DNA of 17,603 nucleotides, from NCBI GenBank assembly GCA_005789925.1, contig SXWG01000053.1:1-17603 (forward strand), given 5' to 3'. Shown piece by piece: positions 8,398 to 14,262 of the stretch; the stretch's first letter is position 1; every line of letters starts with the position of its first letter. The notes below the pieces were generated by a model, which saw nothing but the letters and a program-made list of their open reading frames with translations, was not told the DNA's origin and did no database searches. Origin of the DNA: Actinomycetota bacterium (GTDB taxonomy: Bacteria; Actinomycetota; Acidimicrobiia; Acidimicrobiales; Ilumatobacteraceae). A program made the position numbers and the translations under genes.

Positions 8398-9198
8398 CTA
8401 CTCGCCGACCTGCGGGCGTCGTGAGACCATTTCTGATTGGCACCGTGCCACGTGCATGCACATCACAGTCGCCGCCATGGCCACGTTCAAGCTTTCGGAA
8501 CGACCGACATGTGGCACCGTCACCCATTCTGTGACCGGCGCCGATGACGACACGCCGTGTGCTTCGTTGCCGAACACCAGCGCGAGCGAACCTGACAGGT
8601 CGACGTCATACATTGACCGAACCATCATCGACGCGTCGGAGTCATGGGAGGTGGTTCCCACGATTCGCTTCTCGACATCGGTGACGTCTGACCAGGTGGA
8701 CACAGCCGTGACAGCCACATGAAAAAGTGCTCCGGCGGACGAACGCACGACCTTGGGTGAATACGGATCGACACAATCGTTGACCAAGAACACTCGTGAG
8801 CAACCAGATGCTTCTGCGCTTCGGATGATCGTGCCCATGTTCCCTGGATCGGACACACCGTCAAGCACCACGCTCCAGACGTCGCTGGTGTCGGCATTTG
8901 GAAGTGCCAGCCGGGACACCCAGTCAGGCATCTCGACGACAGCCATGACGCCTTGAGGCGAGACCGTGTCGCTCACCGAATCGAACGTCTTTGAGTCAAG
9001 TGAATGGCATTCGACGCGACCGTTCAGGGGGTCTTCGACCCCGTCGCGTACGTACACCTCGAGCACATTCCAACCTGCGTCATAGGCCTCATGGATGAGA
9101 CCGACCCCTTCGACGACAAATCGTCCTGCGGCATAACGAGAACTGCGGCGCCCGATGAGGCGCCGCAGTTCTTGAACCCGTGGGTTGGACGAAGACAA
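8398..9198 (-). CDS. SpoU/TrmH-family RNA 2'-O-ribose methyltransferase
   Basis: SPOUT-superfamily methyltransferase (266 residues) with an N-terminal L30e-like substrate-binding domain (about 1-95). The knotted catalytic domain carries the three family motifs: DGVSDPGNMGTIIRSAE (113-129), LVFGNEAHGVS (207-217) and GRSESLNVAMA (232-242). It occupies the place of tsnR downstream of rplT in other actinobacteria. An rRNA ribose as target is likely, but the exact nucleotide cannot be read from sequence. The start is TTG at 9198; the conserved NPRVQELRRL begins at residue 5, so a later start is unlikely. The ribosome-binding site is weak. A 14-bp perfect hairpin lies over codons 10-20, described separately. 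It sits 11 bases after the rplT stop. Confidence 0.92.
   Translation of the reverse strand: MSSSNPRVQELRRLIGRRSSRYAAGRFVVEGVGLIHEAYDAGWNVLEVYVRDGVEDPLNGRVECHSLDSKTFDSVSDTVSPQGVMAVVEMPDWVSRLALPNADTSDVWSVVLDGVSDPGNMGTIIRSAEASGCSRVFLVNDCVDPYSPKVVRSSAGALFHVAVTAVSTWSDVTDVEKRIVGTTSHDSDASMMVRSMYDVDLSGSLALVFGNEAHGVSSSAPVTEWVTVPHVGRSESLNVAMAATVMCMHVARCQSEMVSRRPQVGE
9139..9172 (-). other. Strong 14-bp hairpin inside the start of the rRNA methyltransferase gene
   Basis: On the minus strand AGAACTGCGGCGCC (9172-9159) is followed by a 6-base loop and its perfect complement (9152-9139). It begins 27 bases after the TTG start and encodes residues 10-20 (ELRRL..RRSS). There is no U-tract after it, so it is not a classical terminator. 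It could slow translation initiation, pause polymerase, or act as a partial attenuator between rplT and the trmH-pheST part of the operon. It could also be a by-product of Arg-rich codons. The structure is seen directly; the role is a guess. Confidence 0.6.
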
Positions 9199-9209
9199 GT
9201 TTTGTCCGC

Positions 9210-9566
9210 TCAGTTGAGTGCACCCTTGGCGGTCGCGACGAGCTTGGCGAAAGCCTCTGCGTCACGAACTGCGATGTCGGCAAGAATCTTGCGATCGACT
9301 TCGACACCGGCTGCATTCAAGCCCGCGATGAAACGGCTGTAGCTCATGTCGTTTTGGCGGCATGCAGCATTGATGCGCTGAATCCACAAACTACGGAACT
9401 CGCCTTTCTTCGCGCGGCGGTCACGGAATGCATACTGACCTGAGTGCAATACCTGCTCGTTCGCAGCACGGAATGACCGACTCTTGTTGCCGTAGTAACC
9501 CTTCGCCTTTTCGAGTACTGCCCTGTGCTTCTTGCGGGCATGTACCGCCCTTTTGACGCGTGCCAT
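9210..9566 (-). CDS. rplT: 50S ribosomal protein L20
   Basis: L20 binds 23S rRNA early in large-subunit assembly and in several bacteria represses its own operon. The 118-residue protein is full length. It opens with MARVKRAVHARKKHRAVLEK and contains YRDRR-type (here FRDRRAKKG) and LWIQRINAA segments typical of L20. The ATG at 9566 is preceded by a good AAAGGAG ribosome-binding site. It lies 33 bases after rpmI in the conserved infC-rpmI-rplT order. Confidence 0.97.
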   Translation of the reverse strand: MARVKRAVHARKKHRAVLEKAKGYYGNKSRSFRAANEQVLHSGQYAFRDRRAKKGEFRSLWIQRINAACRQNDMSYSRFIAGLNAAGVEVDRKILADIAVRDAEAFAKLVATAKGALN

Positions 9567-9599
9567 GTGTTGGCTCCTTTCTCAGATTGTCCGTATGTC

Positions 9600-9797
9600 T
9601 CAGCGCTCTGCGAGCAGGCGCTTGATTTTCTTCTCGTCACCGGAGTGCACGTCGACATAACCGTCAAGACGGCGTGTACGTGAACTCGGCTTCTTCTCGA
9701 ACAAGTGCTGGCGGTTGGCCTGCTGACGGCGCAGTTTGCCTGAGCCGGTCTTCTTAAACCGCTTCGCCGCTGTCTTGCTGGTCTTCATTTTTGGCAT
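9600..9797 (-). CDS. rpmI: 50S ribosomal protein L35
   Basis: Small basic large-subunit protein (65 residues, family-typical). The N-terminus MPKMKTSKTAAKRFKKTGSG and the KLRRQQANRQHLFEKK segment are standard L35. The ATG at 9797 has AAAGG seven bases upstream. A second in-frame ATG at 9788 is less likely, because family members begin MPKMKT. Its first 44 bases overlap the 3' end of infC in another frame, so the ribosome-binding site and start lie inside infC. Translation is therefore probably coupled to that of IF3. Confidence 0.97.
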   Translation of the reverse strand: MPKMKTSKTAAKRFKKTGSGKLRRQQANRQHLFEKKPSSRTRRLDGYVDVHSGDEKKIKRLLAER

Positions 9798-10377
9798 CGG
9801 ATTGCCTTTCTTCGTTGTTCTGACTGATCTTCGAGTCGTTGTCGGACTTCTTGCTCGACTTGCGGTCTGGAACCAAGACCATGGTCATGTTCCTTCCCTC
9901 GAGTCGCGCTTGCGTCTCCACCTTCGCCAACGGGCCCAACTCTTCGAGCACCGCATCGAGGATGCGGGATCCGAGTTCTGGGTGAGCGACTTCGCGCCCA
10001 CGGAATTGGAGAGTCACCTTCACCTTGTGTCCATCGTTCAGAAAGTCGTGCATGTGACGAACCTTCGTGTCGAAGTCGCCCTTACCGATCTTCGGCCTGA
10101 ACTTCACTTCTTTGATGGTGATGTGGCTGGTCTTCTTGCGCGATTCCTTCTGCTTCTGAGCTTCTTCGTACCGGAACTTGCCGTAATCCATGATTCGGCA
10201 CACTGGCGGATTTGCCAATGGGGCGACCTCGACAAGGTCGAGGTCTAGTTCGCGGGCGAGAGTCAAAGCATCGGCCGTCGCGCGGATTCCGACCTGACTT
10301 CCATCCGGACCGATGACGCGAACCTCGCGCGCTCTGATGCGCTCGTTGTAGCGAGGTTCGTTCGTCGGCGTTGCTAT
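9754..10377 (-). CDS. infC: Translation initiation factor IF-3, ATA start
   Basis: IF3 binds the 30S subunit, blocks subunit joining and checks start-codon and initiator-tRNA fidelity. From an ATA at 10377-10375 the protein has 207 residues. The N-terminal domain contains NEPRYNERIRAREVRVIGP (6-24), and the signature NPPVCRIMDYGKFRYE is at 56-71. The linker is KES-rich, and the C-terminal domain includes FRPKIGKGDFDTK. An in-frame TAG lies at 10386-10384, and the first ATG/GTG/TTG codon (TTG, 10266) falls after 37 conserved codons. The start must therefore be non-standard; ATA is the only near-cognate choice and has AAGTAGG upstream. infC often uses rare AUN starts for IF3 autoregulation. The tail after residue 170 is charged and low-complexity and overlaps rpmI by 44 bases. 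Confidence 0.93.
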   Translation of the reverse strand: MATPTNEPRYNERIRAREVRVIGPDGSQVGIRATADALTLARELDLDLVEVAPLANPPVCRIMDYGKFRYEEAQKQKESRKKTSHITIKEVKFRPKIGKGDFDTKVRHMHDFLNDGHKVKVTLQFRGREVAHPELGSRILDAVLEELGPLAKVETQARLEGRNMTMVLVPDRKSSKKSDNDSKISQNNEERQSDAKNEDQQDSGEAV

Positions 10378-10590
10378 GGCTGCCTACTTGTATGCAATGG
10401 GCTTCGCCCTCCTTCTCTTCGTCGACCGCACGTGCGAAGCAGAAGGCGTGGCACGACGAACCGTCGCGCACGTTCTCTCGACCCGGCGCACGTGGCGGAA
10501 TATCCGCACGACAGTGGCAAGGTGGGGGCTGACGACACTGACTCACTTGAGATCAGGGTCTCTGCCCCACTTCGTATGTATGGCGACCAG
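10378..10590 (-). promoter_or_regulatory. infC leader with SD-masking hairpin and AUU mini-ORF
   Basis: If transcription starts near the TACCCT box (minus, 10597-10592), the message has a leader of about 200 bases. CCTTCTGCTTCG (10446-10435) can pair with CGAAGAGAAGG (10421-10411), giving 11 bp with one bulged G and a 13-base loop. This hides part of a strong AAGGAGGG (10414-10407). Nine bases after it is ATT (10398-10396), read as I/M-A-Y-K and then TAG at 10386-10384, in frame with infC. A further 8-bp hairpin, GCGCGACG-GTT-CGTCGTGC, lies upstream. The motif CGCACGT (plus strand) recurs three times. IF3 or L20 autocontrol is plausible but unproven. Confidence 0.55.
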
Positions 10591-10597
10591 TAGGGTA
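10591..10597. promoter_or_regulatory. Shared -10 element of DUF1844 gene and infC
   Basis: TAGGGT on the plus strand (10591-10596) ends eight bases before the GTG of the DUF1844 gene. The complementary strand reads TACCCT (10597-10592), pointing at infC. Both fit TANNNT, so one near-symmetric heptamer could serve both directions. No clear -35 is visible for either direction. Inferred from position and consensus only. Confidence 0.5.
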
Positions 10598-10604
10598 CCG
10601 CCCC

Positions 10605-10955
10605 GTGACGCCCGACGACACCCACTCTCAAGAACCCTCCGACGCCGACATGACTGCCGAACACGCTGAGGCAGCATCCGTGGCGGCTGAAGCGCTGGCT
10701 GAGGCCAAGCGACGTCTGGCCGACGTTCCCCCGGAAGTCGTGATCGTGAACCACGTGATGGGACTGTACGAACTTGCGGCCATCCACCTGTCAGCCGAAC
10801 CACCCCGTCGTGCCGAGGCTGCCCTTGCCATCGACGCGGTAGCATGCCTTGTCGAAGGTCTCGACTCTCGACTCGGACCAGAACATGACACGCTCGCTAC
10901 TGCCCTCTCGAACATCAGACTTGCTTTCGTGCAGATCAAGGGCACCACTGCCTGA
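10605..10955 (+). CDS. DUF1844 domain-containing protein
   Basis: Small protein of 116 residues and unknown function. The C-terminal two thirds (about residues 40-113) match the pattern I associate with DUF1844: a helical block LYELAAIHLS, then AALAIDAVACLVEGL, then SNIRLAFVQI. The first 30 residues are acidic and Ala-rich and probably disordered. No signal peptide or membrane helix is seen. A DUF1844 gene next to infC is also known in Streptomyces, so the neighbourhood supports the assignment, though here it is divergent. The start is GTG at 10605 with no Shine-Dalgarno sequence but a TAGGGT box eight bases upstream, which suggests a leaderless mRNA. It converges on a methyltransferase gene 43 bases downstream. 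Confidence 0.8.
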   Translation: MTPDDTHSQEPSDADMTAEHAEAASVAAEALAEAKRRLADVPPEVVIVNHVMGLYELAAIHLSAEPPRRAEAALAIDAVACLVEGLDSRLGPEHDTLATALSNIRLAFVQIKGTTA

Positions 10956-10974
10956 CCGACCGTGCACCGCACGC

Positions 10975-10996
10975 GTCACTTGCTACCAAAAGTGAC
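10975..10996. terminator. Weak hairpin between convergent genes
   Basis: GTCACTT (10975-10981) and AAGTGAC (10990-10996) form a 7-bp perfect stem with an 8-base loop in the 43-base gap between the DUF1844 and methyltransferase stop codons. There is no U-run on either strand. It may help end transcription in both directions, but it is short. Confidence 0.35.
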
Positions 10997-10998
10997 TC

Positions 10999-11685
10999 TC
11001 ACTTGGCGGACTTGGTGATGTGCCACACCGTGTACAAGTTCAGATTCCACAACGGAACCGGAAGAGGCCACCATCTCACCGACACGTCATCGTCTGAAAA
11101 CACATCTCGCAGATACGCTGCCAATCCGGCGAAGTGCTGTGGGTGCTCTTCTGCATGGACCAGATAGGGGTCGACGATGCCTCGTTGTCGCAATGCGCGA
11201 CCGGAGGAATTCTTCCACGCAACGCGATACGCCAGACCCGGATCGCATGGCAAGAGGATCGACATGACACCGCCAGGGGCGGTCACCCGGCGAATCTCAC
11301 GGGCGGCGAGACCGGGATGGCTCGTGTGATGCAACACGCATGTGACGATCGTGCGGTCGAATGATTGGTCATCGAATGGCAGATGCTGCACGTCTGCTTG
11401 CTGATACGAGAAGCGCGGGTCGTTGAGGCTGGCGATTTCTTCTGCCGGCAGTCGAAAATCTGACAAGACATACGAATCAAAATCATGACGAACGAAACGG
11501 ACGTGTTCACCCTTGTTCGCTCCGACTTCCAGTACCCGCGAGAATTTCTTTCGGCGAAGACCGCGTTCAAGTGAACGATGAGTGATGCGATGGAAGGTTC
11601 CCAACGCTCCACCGGCGTCGATGGTCTCGTAGTGCTCCGCGTAAAAGGTGTGGATTGACACCTCAGAGCGACCGTCAGCGGCCAT
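10999..11685 (-). CDS. Class I SAM-dependent methyltransferase, substrate unknown
   Basis: A 228-residue methyltransferase of the Methyltransf_11/UbiE type. Motif I is VLEVGANKGEH (51-61), a variant of the usual GxGxG loop. YVLSDFR (72-78) is the acidic SAM-ribose strand, ADVQHLPFDDQSFD (97-110) is the adenine-binding and motif II region, and VLHHTSHP (117-124) is motif IV/post-II. IRRVTAPGG (131-139) follows. The C-terminus has a Trp/Pro-rich stretch, WWPLPVPLWNLN (205-216), that may contact a hydrophobic substrate. The ATG at 11685 is eight bases after the stop of the small cold-shock-like gene, so it is probably the last gene of that operon. The neighbours (hisG, mog) do not reveal its substrate. 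Small-molecule, lipid or quinone methylation are all possible. Confidence 0.85.
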   Translation of the reverse strand: MAADGRSEVSIHTFYAEHYETIDAGGALGTFHRITHRSLERGLRRKKFSRVLEVGANKGEHVRFVRHDFDSYVLSDFRLPAEEIASLNDPRFSYQQADVQHLPFDDQSFDRTIVTCVLHHTSHPGLAAREIRRVTAPGGVMSILLPCDPGLAYRVAWKNSSGRALRQRGIVDPYLVHAEEHPQHFAGLAAYLRDVFSDDDVSVRWWPLPVPLWNLNLYTVWHITKSAK

Positions 11686-11693
11686 TCAACGTC

Positions 11694-11936
11694 TCACCGC
11701 TGCGCATCAGCGTCAGCATAAGCGACGTCCGTGGCCTCGGTGTCGCCATGTCGTACGACGAGGGAGAACGTGACCGATGCTCCGACCGAGATGGTTCTCG
11801 TGCCGTCGGCGATCGCGATGCAATGAAAACGATGCACAGAACCCGTTTCGTCAGCGGCGAGACCCAAACCAGCCGCTTCGTCGAAGCTGATCACACGACC
11901 GTTCAGTCGGGTCGTCGACGACGCGAAGTTCTCCAT
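11694..11936 (-). CDS. Small cold-shock-domain-like protein
   Basis: An 80-residue protein whose residues about 12-70 follow the cold-shock fold: GRVISFDEAAGLGLAADETG, then FHCIAIADGTRTISVGASVTF. The RNP1 position reads AGLGLA instead of KGFGFI and the RNP2 position reads VHRFHC instead of VFVHF. Most aromatic nucleic-acid-binding side chains are therefore missing; only the RNP2-region F37-H38 pair keeps an aromatic. It may bind RNA weakly, or not at all. The ATG at 11936 is seven bases after the hisG stop, with GAGG upstream. A longer frame to 12071 would run inside hisG and adds unrelated residues. It is co-transcribed with hisG. Its function is unknown; the fold assignment comes from pattern only. 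Confidence 0.75.
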   Translation of the reverse strand: MENFASSTTRLNGRVISFDEAAGLGLAADETGSVHRFHCIAIADGTRTISVGASVTFSLVVRHGDTEATDVAYADADAQR

Positions 11937-11943
11937 CGGAACC

Positions 11944-12849
11944 TCAGTGGACGATCTTGGAGATCGGAAGTTCCAACAAGTCCGTTGCCCCTGCATCGCT
12001 GAGGGCCGGAATGAGCGTGTTGATGGTGCGTTTCTCAGCCACTGACTCGACCGCGTAATCGCCCGATGCAAGACGCGACACAGTCGGAGACTTGGCTGCA
12101 GGGAGCACCTTAAGCACGGCGTCGAGTTTGGACTCGGCGACGTTCAGCTTGATGAGCACCTTCCCGCGGGCCTCAAGTGTGCCGTTCAAGAGAGTGAGGA
12201 GTTGCTCCATTGCGTGGCGCTTTGTCGTGTCGGCAGACGACACAGGATTGGCGATGAGTTCGGTGTACGACGTGAGAATCGTGTCGATCACGCGAAGACC
12301 TGCTGCTCTCAATGCCCTTCCCGTCTCGGTGATGTCGACGACGCAGTCGGCAATATCTGGAATCTTTGCCTCACTGGCGCCGTAGCTGAGACGGACATCG
12401 GCAGAAACGCCGCGCGCTTTGAAGAACTCATCGGTCAGGCGTGGGTACTCGGTGGTCACGCGAACACCGTCAGAGAGATCAGCGACCGACTGGGCAGACG
12501 AGTCAGCAGCGACGGCGACGACGATACGGACGGGATTGTCTGTGGCTTTCGAGTACCGCAGTTCTCCCAGAGACTCGACATTGCTTGCGGTCTCCGCGAT
12601 CCAGTCGCGACCGGTGATGCCCAAGTCAAAGAGCCCTTCAGCCACATACATCGGTATCTCTTGCGGGCGAAGAATTCGAACTTCGGCGACACGCGGATCG
12701 TCGATGGACGCCCGATAGTCAACAGACGAGGACCGAACGATGTGAAGATCGGCCGCCTCGAACAACTCGAAGGTGGCCTTTTCGAGAGAGCCCTTGGGCA
12801 AGACGATGCGCAGCACGTCTCCGAGGCTACCGAGCAGCCCGACTGCCAT
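11944..12849 (-). CDS. hisG: ATP phosphoribosyltransferase (long form)
   Basis: First and feedback-controlled enzyme of histidine synthesis, joining ATP and PRPP. The long form carries its own C-terminal ACT-like regulatory domain (about the last 80 residues), so no HisZ is needed. Landmarks are LRIVLPKGSLEKA at the catalytic start, VRILRPQEIPMYV, GLFDLGITGRDWI and the PRPP-binding VVDITETGRALRAAGL. From the ATG at 12849 it has 301 residues. A GTG at 12816 would give 290 residues beginning exactly at the conserved LRIVLPKG and may be the true start; neither has a good ribosome-binding site. It follows mog by 20 bases, with a 12-bp palindrome in the gap. No other his genes are in the window, so hisG is separated from the main pathway cluster. 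Confidence 0.93.
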   Translation of the reverse strand: MAVGLLGSLGDVLRIVLPKGSLEKATFELFEAADLHIVRSSSVDYRASIDDPRVAEVRILRPQEIPMYVAEGLFDLGITGRDWIAETASNVESLGELRYSKATDNPVRIVVAVAADSSAQSVADLSDGVRVTTEYPRLTDEFFKARGVSADVRLSYGASEAKIPDIADCVVDITETGRALRAAGLRVIDTILTSYTELIANPVSSADTTKRHAMEQLLTLLNGTLEARGKVLIKLNVAESKLDAVLKVLPAAKSPTVSRLASGDYAVESVAEKRTINTLIPALSDAGATDLLELPISKIVH

Positions 12850-12853
12850 TCGT

Positions 12854-12865
12854 CTGAATATTCAG
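12854..12865. promoter_or_regulatory. 12-bp perfect palindrome before hisG
   Basis: CTGAATATTCAG is a perfect palindrome in the 20-base mog-hisG gap, ending four bases before the possible ATG of hisG. It could be an operator or part of an AT-rich -10 region (AATATT). Short palindromes also arise by chance. No matching copy was noticed elsewhere in the window. Confidence 0.35.
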
Positions 12866-12869
12866 CGGG

Positions 12870-13349
12870 TTAGTGCGTCGTGGGCTGGTCACCGAGGAGT
12901 GCCACCGCATGTGGCAACACGTCGATGACGGCGAGCAACTGCTCAACACATCCGCGTGGCGAACCCGGCGTGTTCAGGATGATGGCGTGACCACGAATTC
13001 CTGCAACCCCTCGGGACAGACGACCGAGTGGATTCACGAGACGCATCGCTTCTGCGAGGCCGGGAGCTTCACGGTCGATGACGAATCGCGTACCCTCTGG
13101 CGTCTCGTCACGTGCCGCGAAGCCGGTTCCTCCCGTCGTCACGATCACGCCACTGAAGTCACGACTGAGATCGATGAGGGCGTGGGCGACCACTTCCCTA
13201 CCATCGCTACACACGCGGTGTTCGACGACTTGTGCACCACGGGCGACCAATGCGTCACACAGCGCGCGGCCAGACGTGTCTTCGCGCGTTCCAGCCACGA
13301 CACCGTCACTCACTGTCAACACCTTCGCGCAGAAAGAACGCTCAGCCAT
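12870..13349 (-). CDS. MogA/MoaB-family molybdopterin protein
   Basis: Molybdenum cofactor biosynthesis protein of the MoaB/Mog fold, which adenylates molybdopterin before molybdate insertion. The 159 residues include LTVSDGVVAGTREDTSG (11-27), the nucleotide-binding VTTGGTGFAARDETPE (70-85), the REAPGLAEAMR segment and NTPGSPRG. The length fits the single-domain family. MoaB and MogA cannot be told apart by motif alone, so I give no symbol. The ATG at 13349 lies 30 bases after the fmt stop and has no clear ribosome-binding site. No other moa/moe genes are nearby. In this operon it looks like a passenger between fmt and hisG. Confidence 0.9.
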   Translation of the reverse strand: MAERSFCAKVLTVSDGVVAGTREDTSGRALCDALVARGAQVVEHRVCSDGREVVAHALIDLSRDFSGVIVTTGGTGFAARDETPEGTRFVIDREAPGLAEAMRLVNPLGRLSRGVAGIRGHAIILNTPGSPRGCVEQLLAVIDVLPHAVALLGDQPTTH

Positions 13350-13379
13350 ATGACAGACCGTACCGTCGGGAGGCGACCA

Positions 13380-14249
13380 TCATCCCAGTGTCACCGGGAA
13401 CGCGAGATGTGAACCGTTCGCCCACTCGCGAAAAGACATTGGCGAGCGACCCTCTGGCTGAACACGGACCAACGTGACGCTGCCGTTCGCACAACCCACG
13501 TGACCGTCGTCGTCGACCACACCGACTTCACGAACATCGTCTGTGACCCCACATTCGAGGATGCGAAGTCGCTTTCCGTTCACGAACGTCACCGCAGCCA
13601 ACGCACGGACCTGGCGATGGACATGATCCGCCGTCGCTGTCCAGTCGATCAGGTGTTCAGACTTGTCGATCTTGCGCGCATACGTGGTGTCGCCAGATTG
13701 TGGGACGGCAGATGCAAGATCGGTGCGCAACACCTCGACGAGCAGTTCCGCTCCCAGGTCCGCCAAACGATCAGTCAAGGTCGCAGTCGTGTCGGATGTA
13801 TCAATGTCGGTCGCGGCGCACGCATGCACGTCGCCGGTGTCCAAGCCCTCTGCTACGTCCATGATGCACACGCCAGTTTTGCTGTCCCCCTCGAGAATCG
13901 CACGCTCGACTGGAGCGGCCCCGCGCCAACGCGGAAGCAGTGAAAAGTGCACATTCACCATCGGCATCTTCTCGAGGAGATCCGGCGGGATGATGCGGCC
14001 GTACGCGACCACCACTCCCAATGTTTCCCCGTCAGCGAATTGAGCGACTCGCTGTAGATCGTCGGTGACTTCCAGATGATGTTCGATGGCCCAACTCTTG
14101 ACGGCAGTCGGGACATGGGCTGAGCCGCGACCACGACGCACGTCGGGACGTGTGACGACGAGGGCTATCTCGTGTCCGGCTCGGTGCAACGCCTCGAGAA
14201 CAGTCACCGCGGCCGCAGGCGATCCGAGAAAGACGATTCGTCGGCGCAT
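13380..14249 (-). CDS. fmt: Methionyl-tRNA formyltransferase
   Basis: Formylates initiator Met-tRNA using 10-formyl-tetrahydrofolate. The 289-residue protein is slightly short for the family. The N-terminal catalytic domain opens with RRIVFLGSP, and NVHFSLLPRWRGAAPVERA (99-117) supplies the catalytic Asn99 and His101. Asp137 in the DTGD segment is the third conserved residue. The C-terminal OB-like tRNA-binding domain starts near KIDKSEHLIDW (193-203). I chose the ATG at 14249 because the conserved domain starts at once. The longer frame to 14339 would overlap def by 77 bases and encodes unrelated residues. It lies 13 bases after the def stop, with no clear ribosome-binding site, so coupling to def translation is likely. 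The def-fmt pair is a classic arrangement. Confidence 0.95.
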   Translation of the reverse strand: MRRRIVFLGSPAAAVTVLEALHRAGHEIALVVTRPDVRRGRGSAHVPTAVKSWAIEHHLEVTDDLQRVAQFADGETLGVVVAYGRIIPPDLLEKMPMVNVHFSLLPRWRGAAPVERAILEGDSKTGVCIMDVAEGLDTGDVHACAATDIDTSDTTATLTDRLADLGAELLVEVLRTDLASAVPQSGDTTYARKIDKSEHLIDWTATADHVHRQVRALAAVTFVNGKRLRILECGVTDDVREVGVVDDDGHVGCANGSVTLVRVQPEGRSPMSFREWANGSHLAFPVTLG

Positions 14250-14262
14250 GGTGTGCGGAGCG

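Noticed and set aside
10376..10669. Plus-strand 97-codon frame with a hydrophobic start, over the infC leader
   Set aside because: It overlaps the DUF1844 start in another frame; after the first 16 residues it is Arg/Thr-rich noise. A real small membrane peptide cannot be fully excluded.
10374..10787. Minus-strand 137-codon frame across the infC leader
   Set aside because: It is antisense to the DUF1844 gene, is out of frame with infC, and has no recognisable domain.
12202..12873. 223-codon plus-strand frame opposite hisG
   Set aside because: hisG has full family motifs on the other strand; this is an antisense shadow common in GC-rich DNA.
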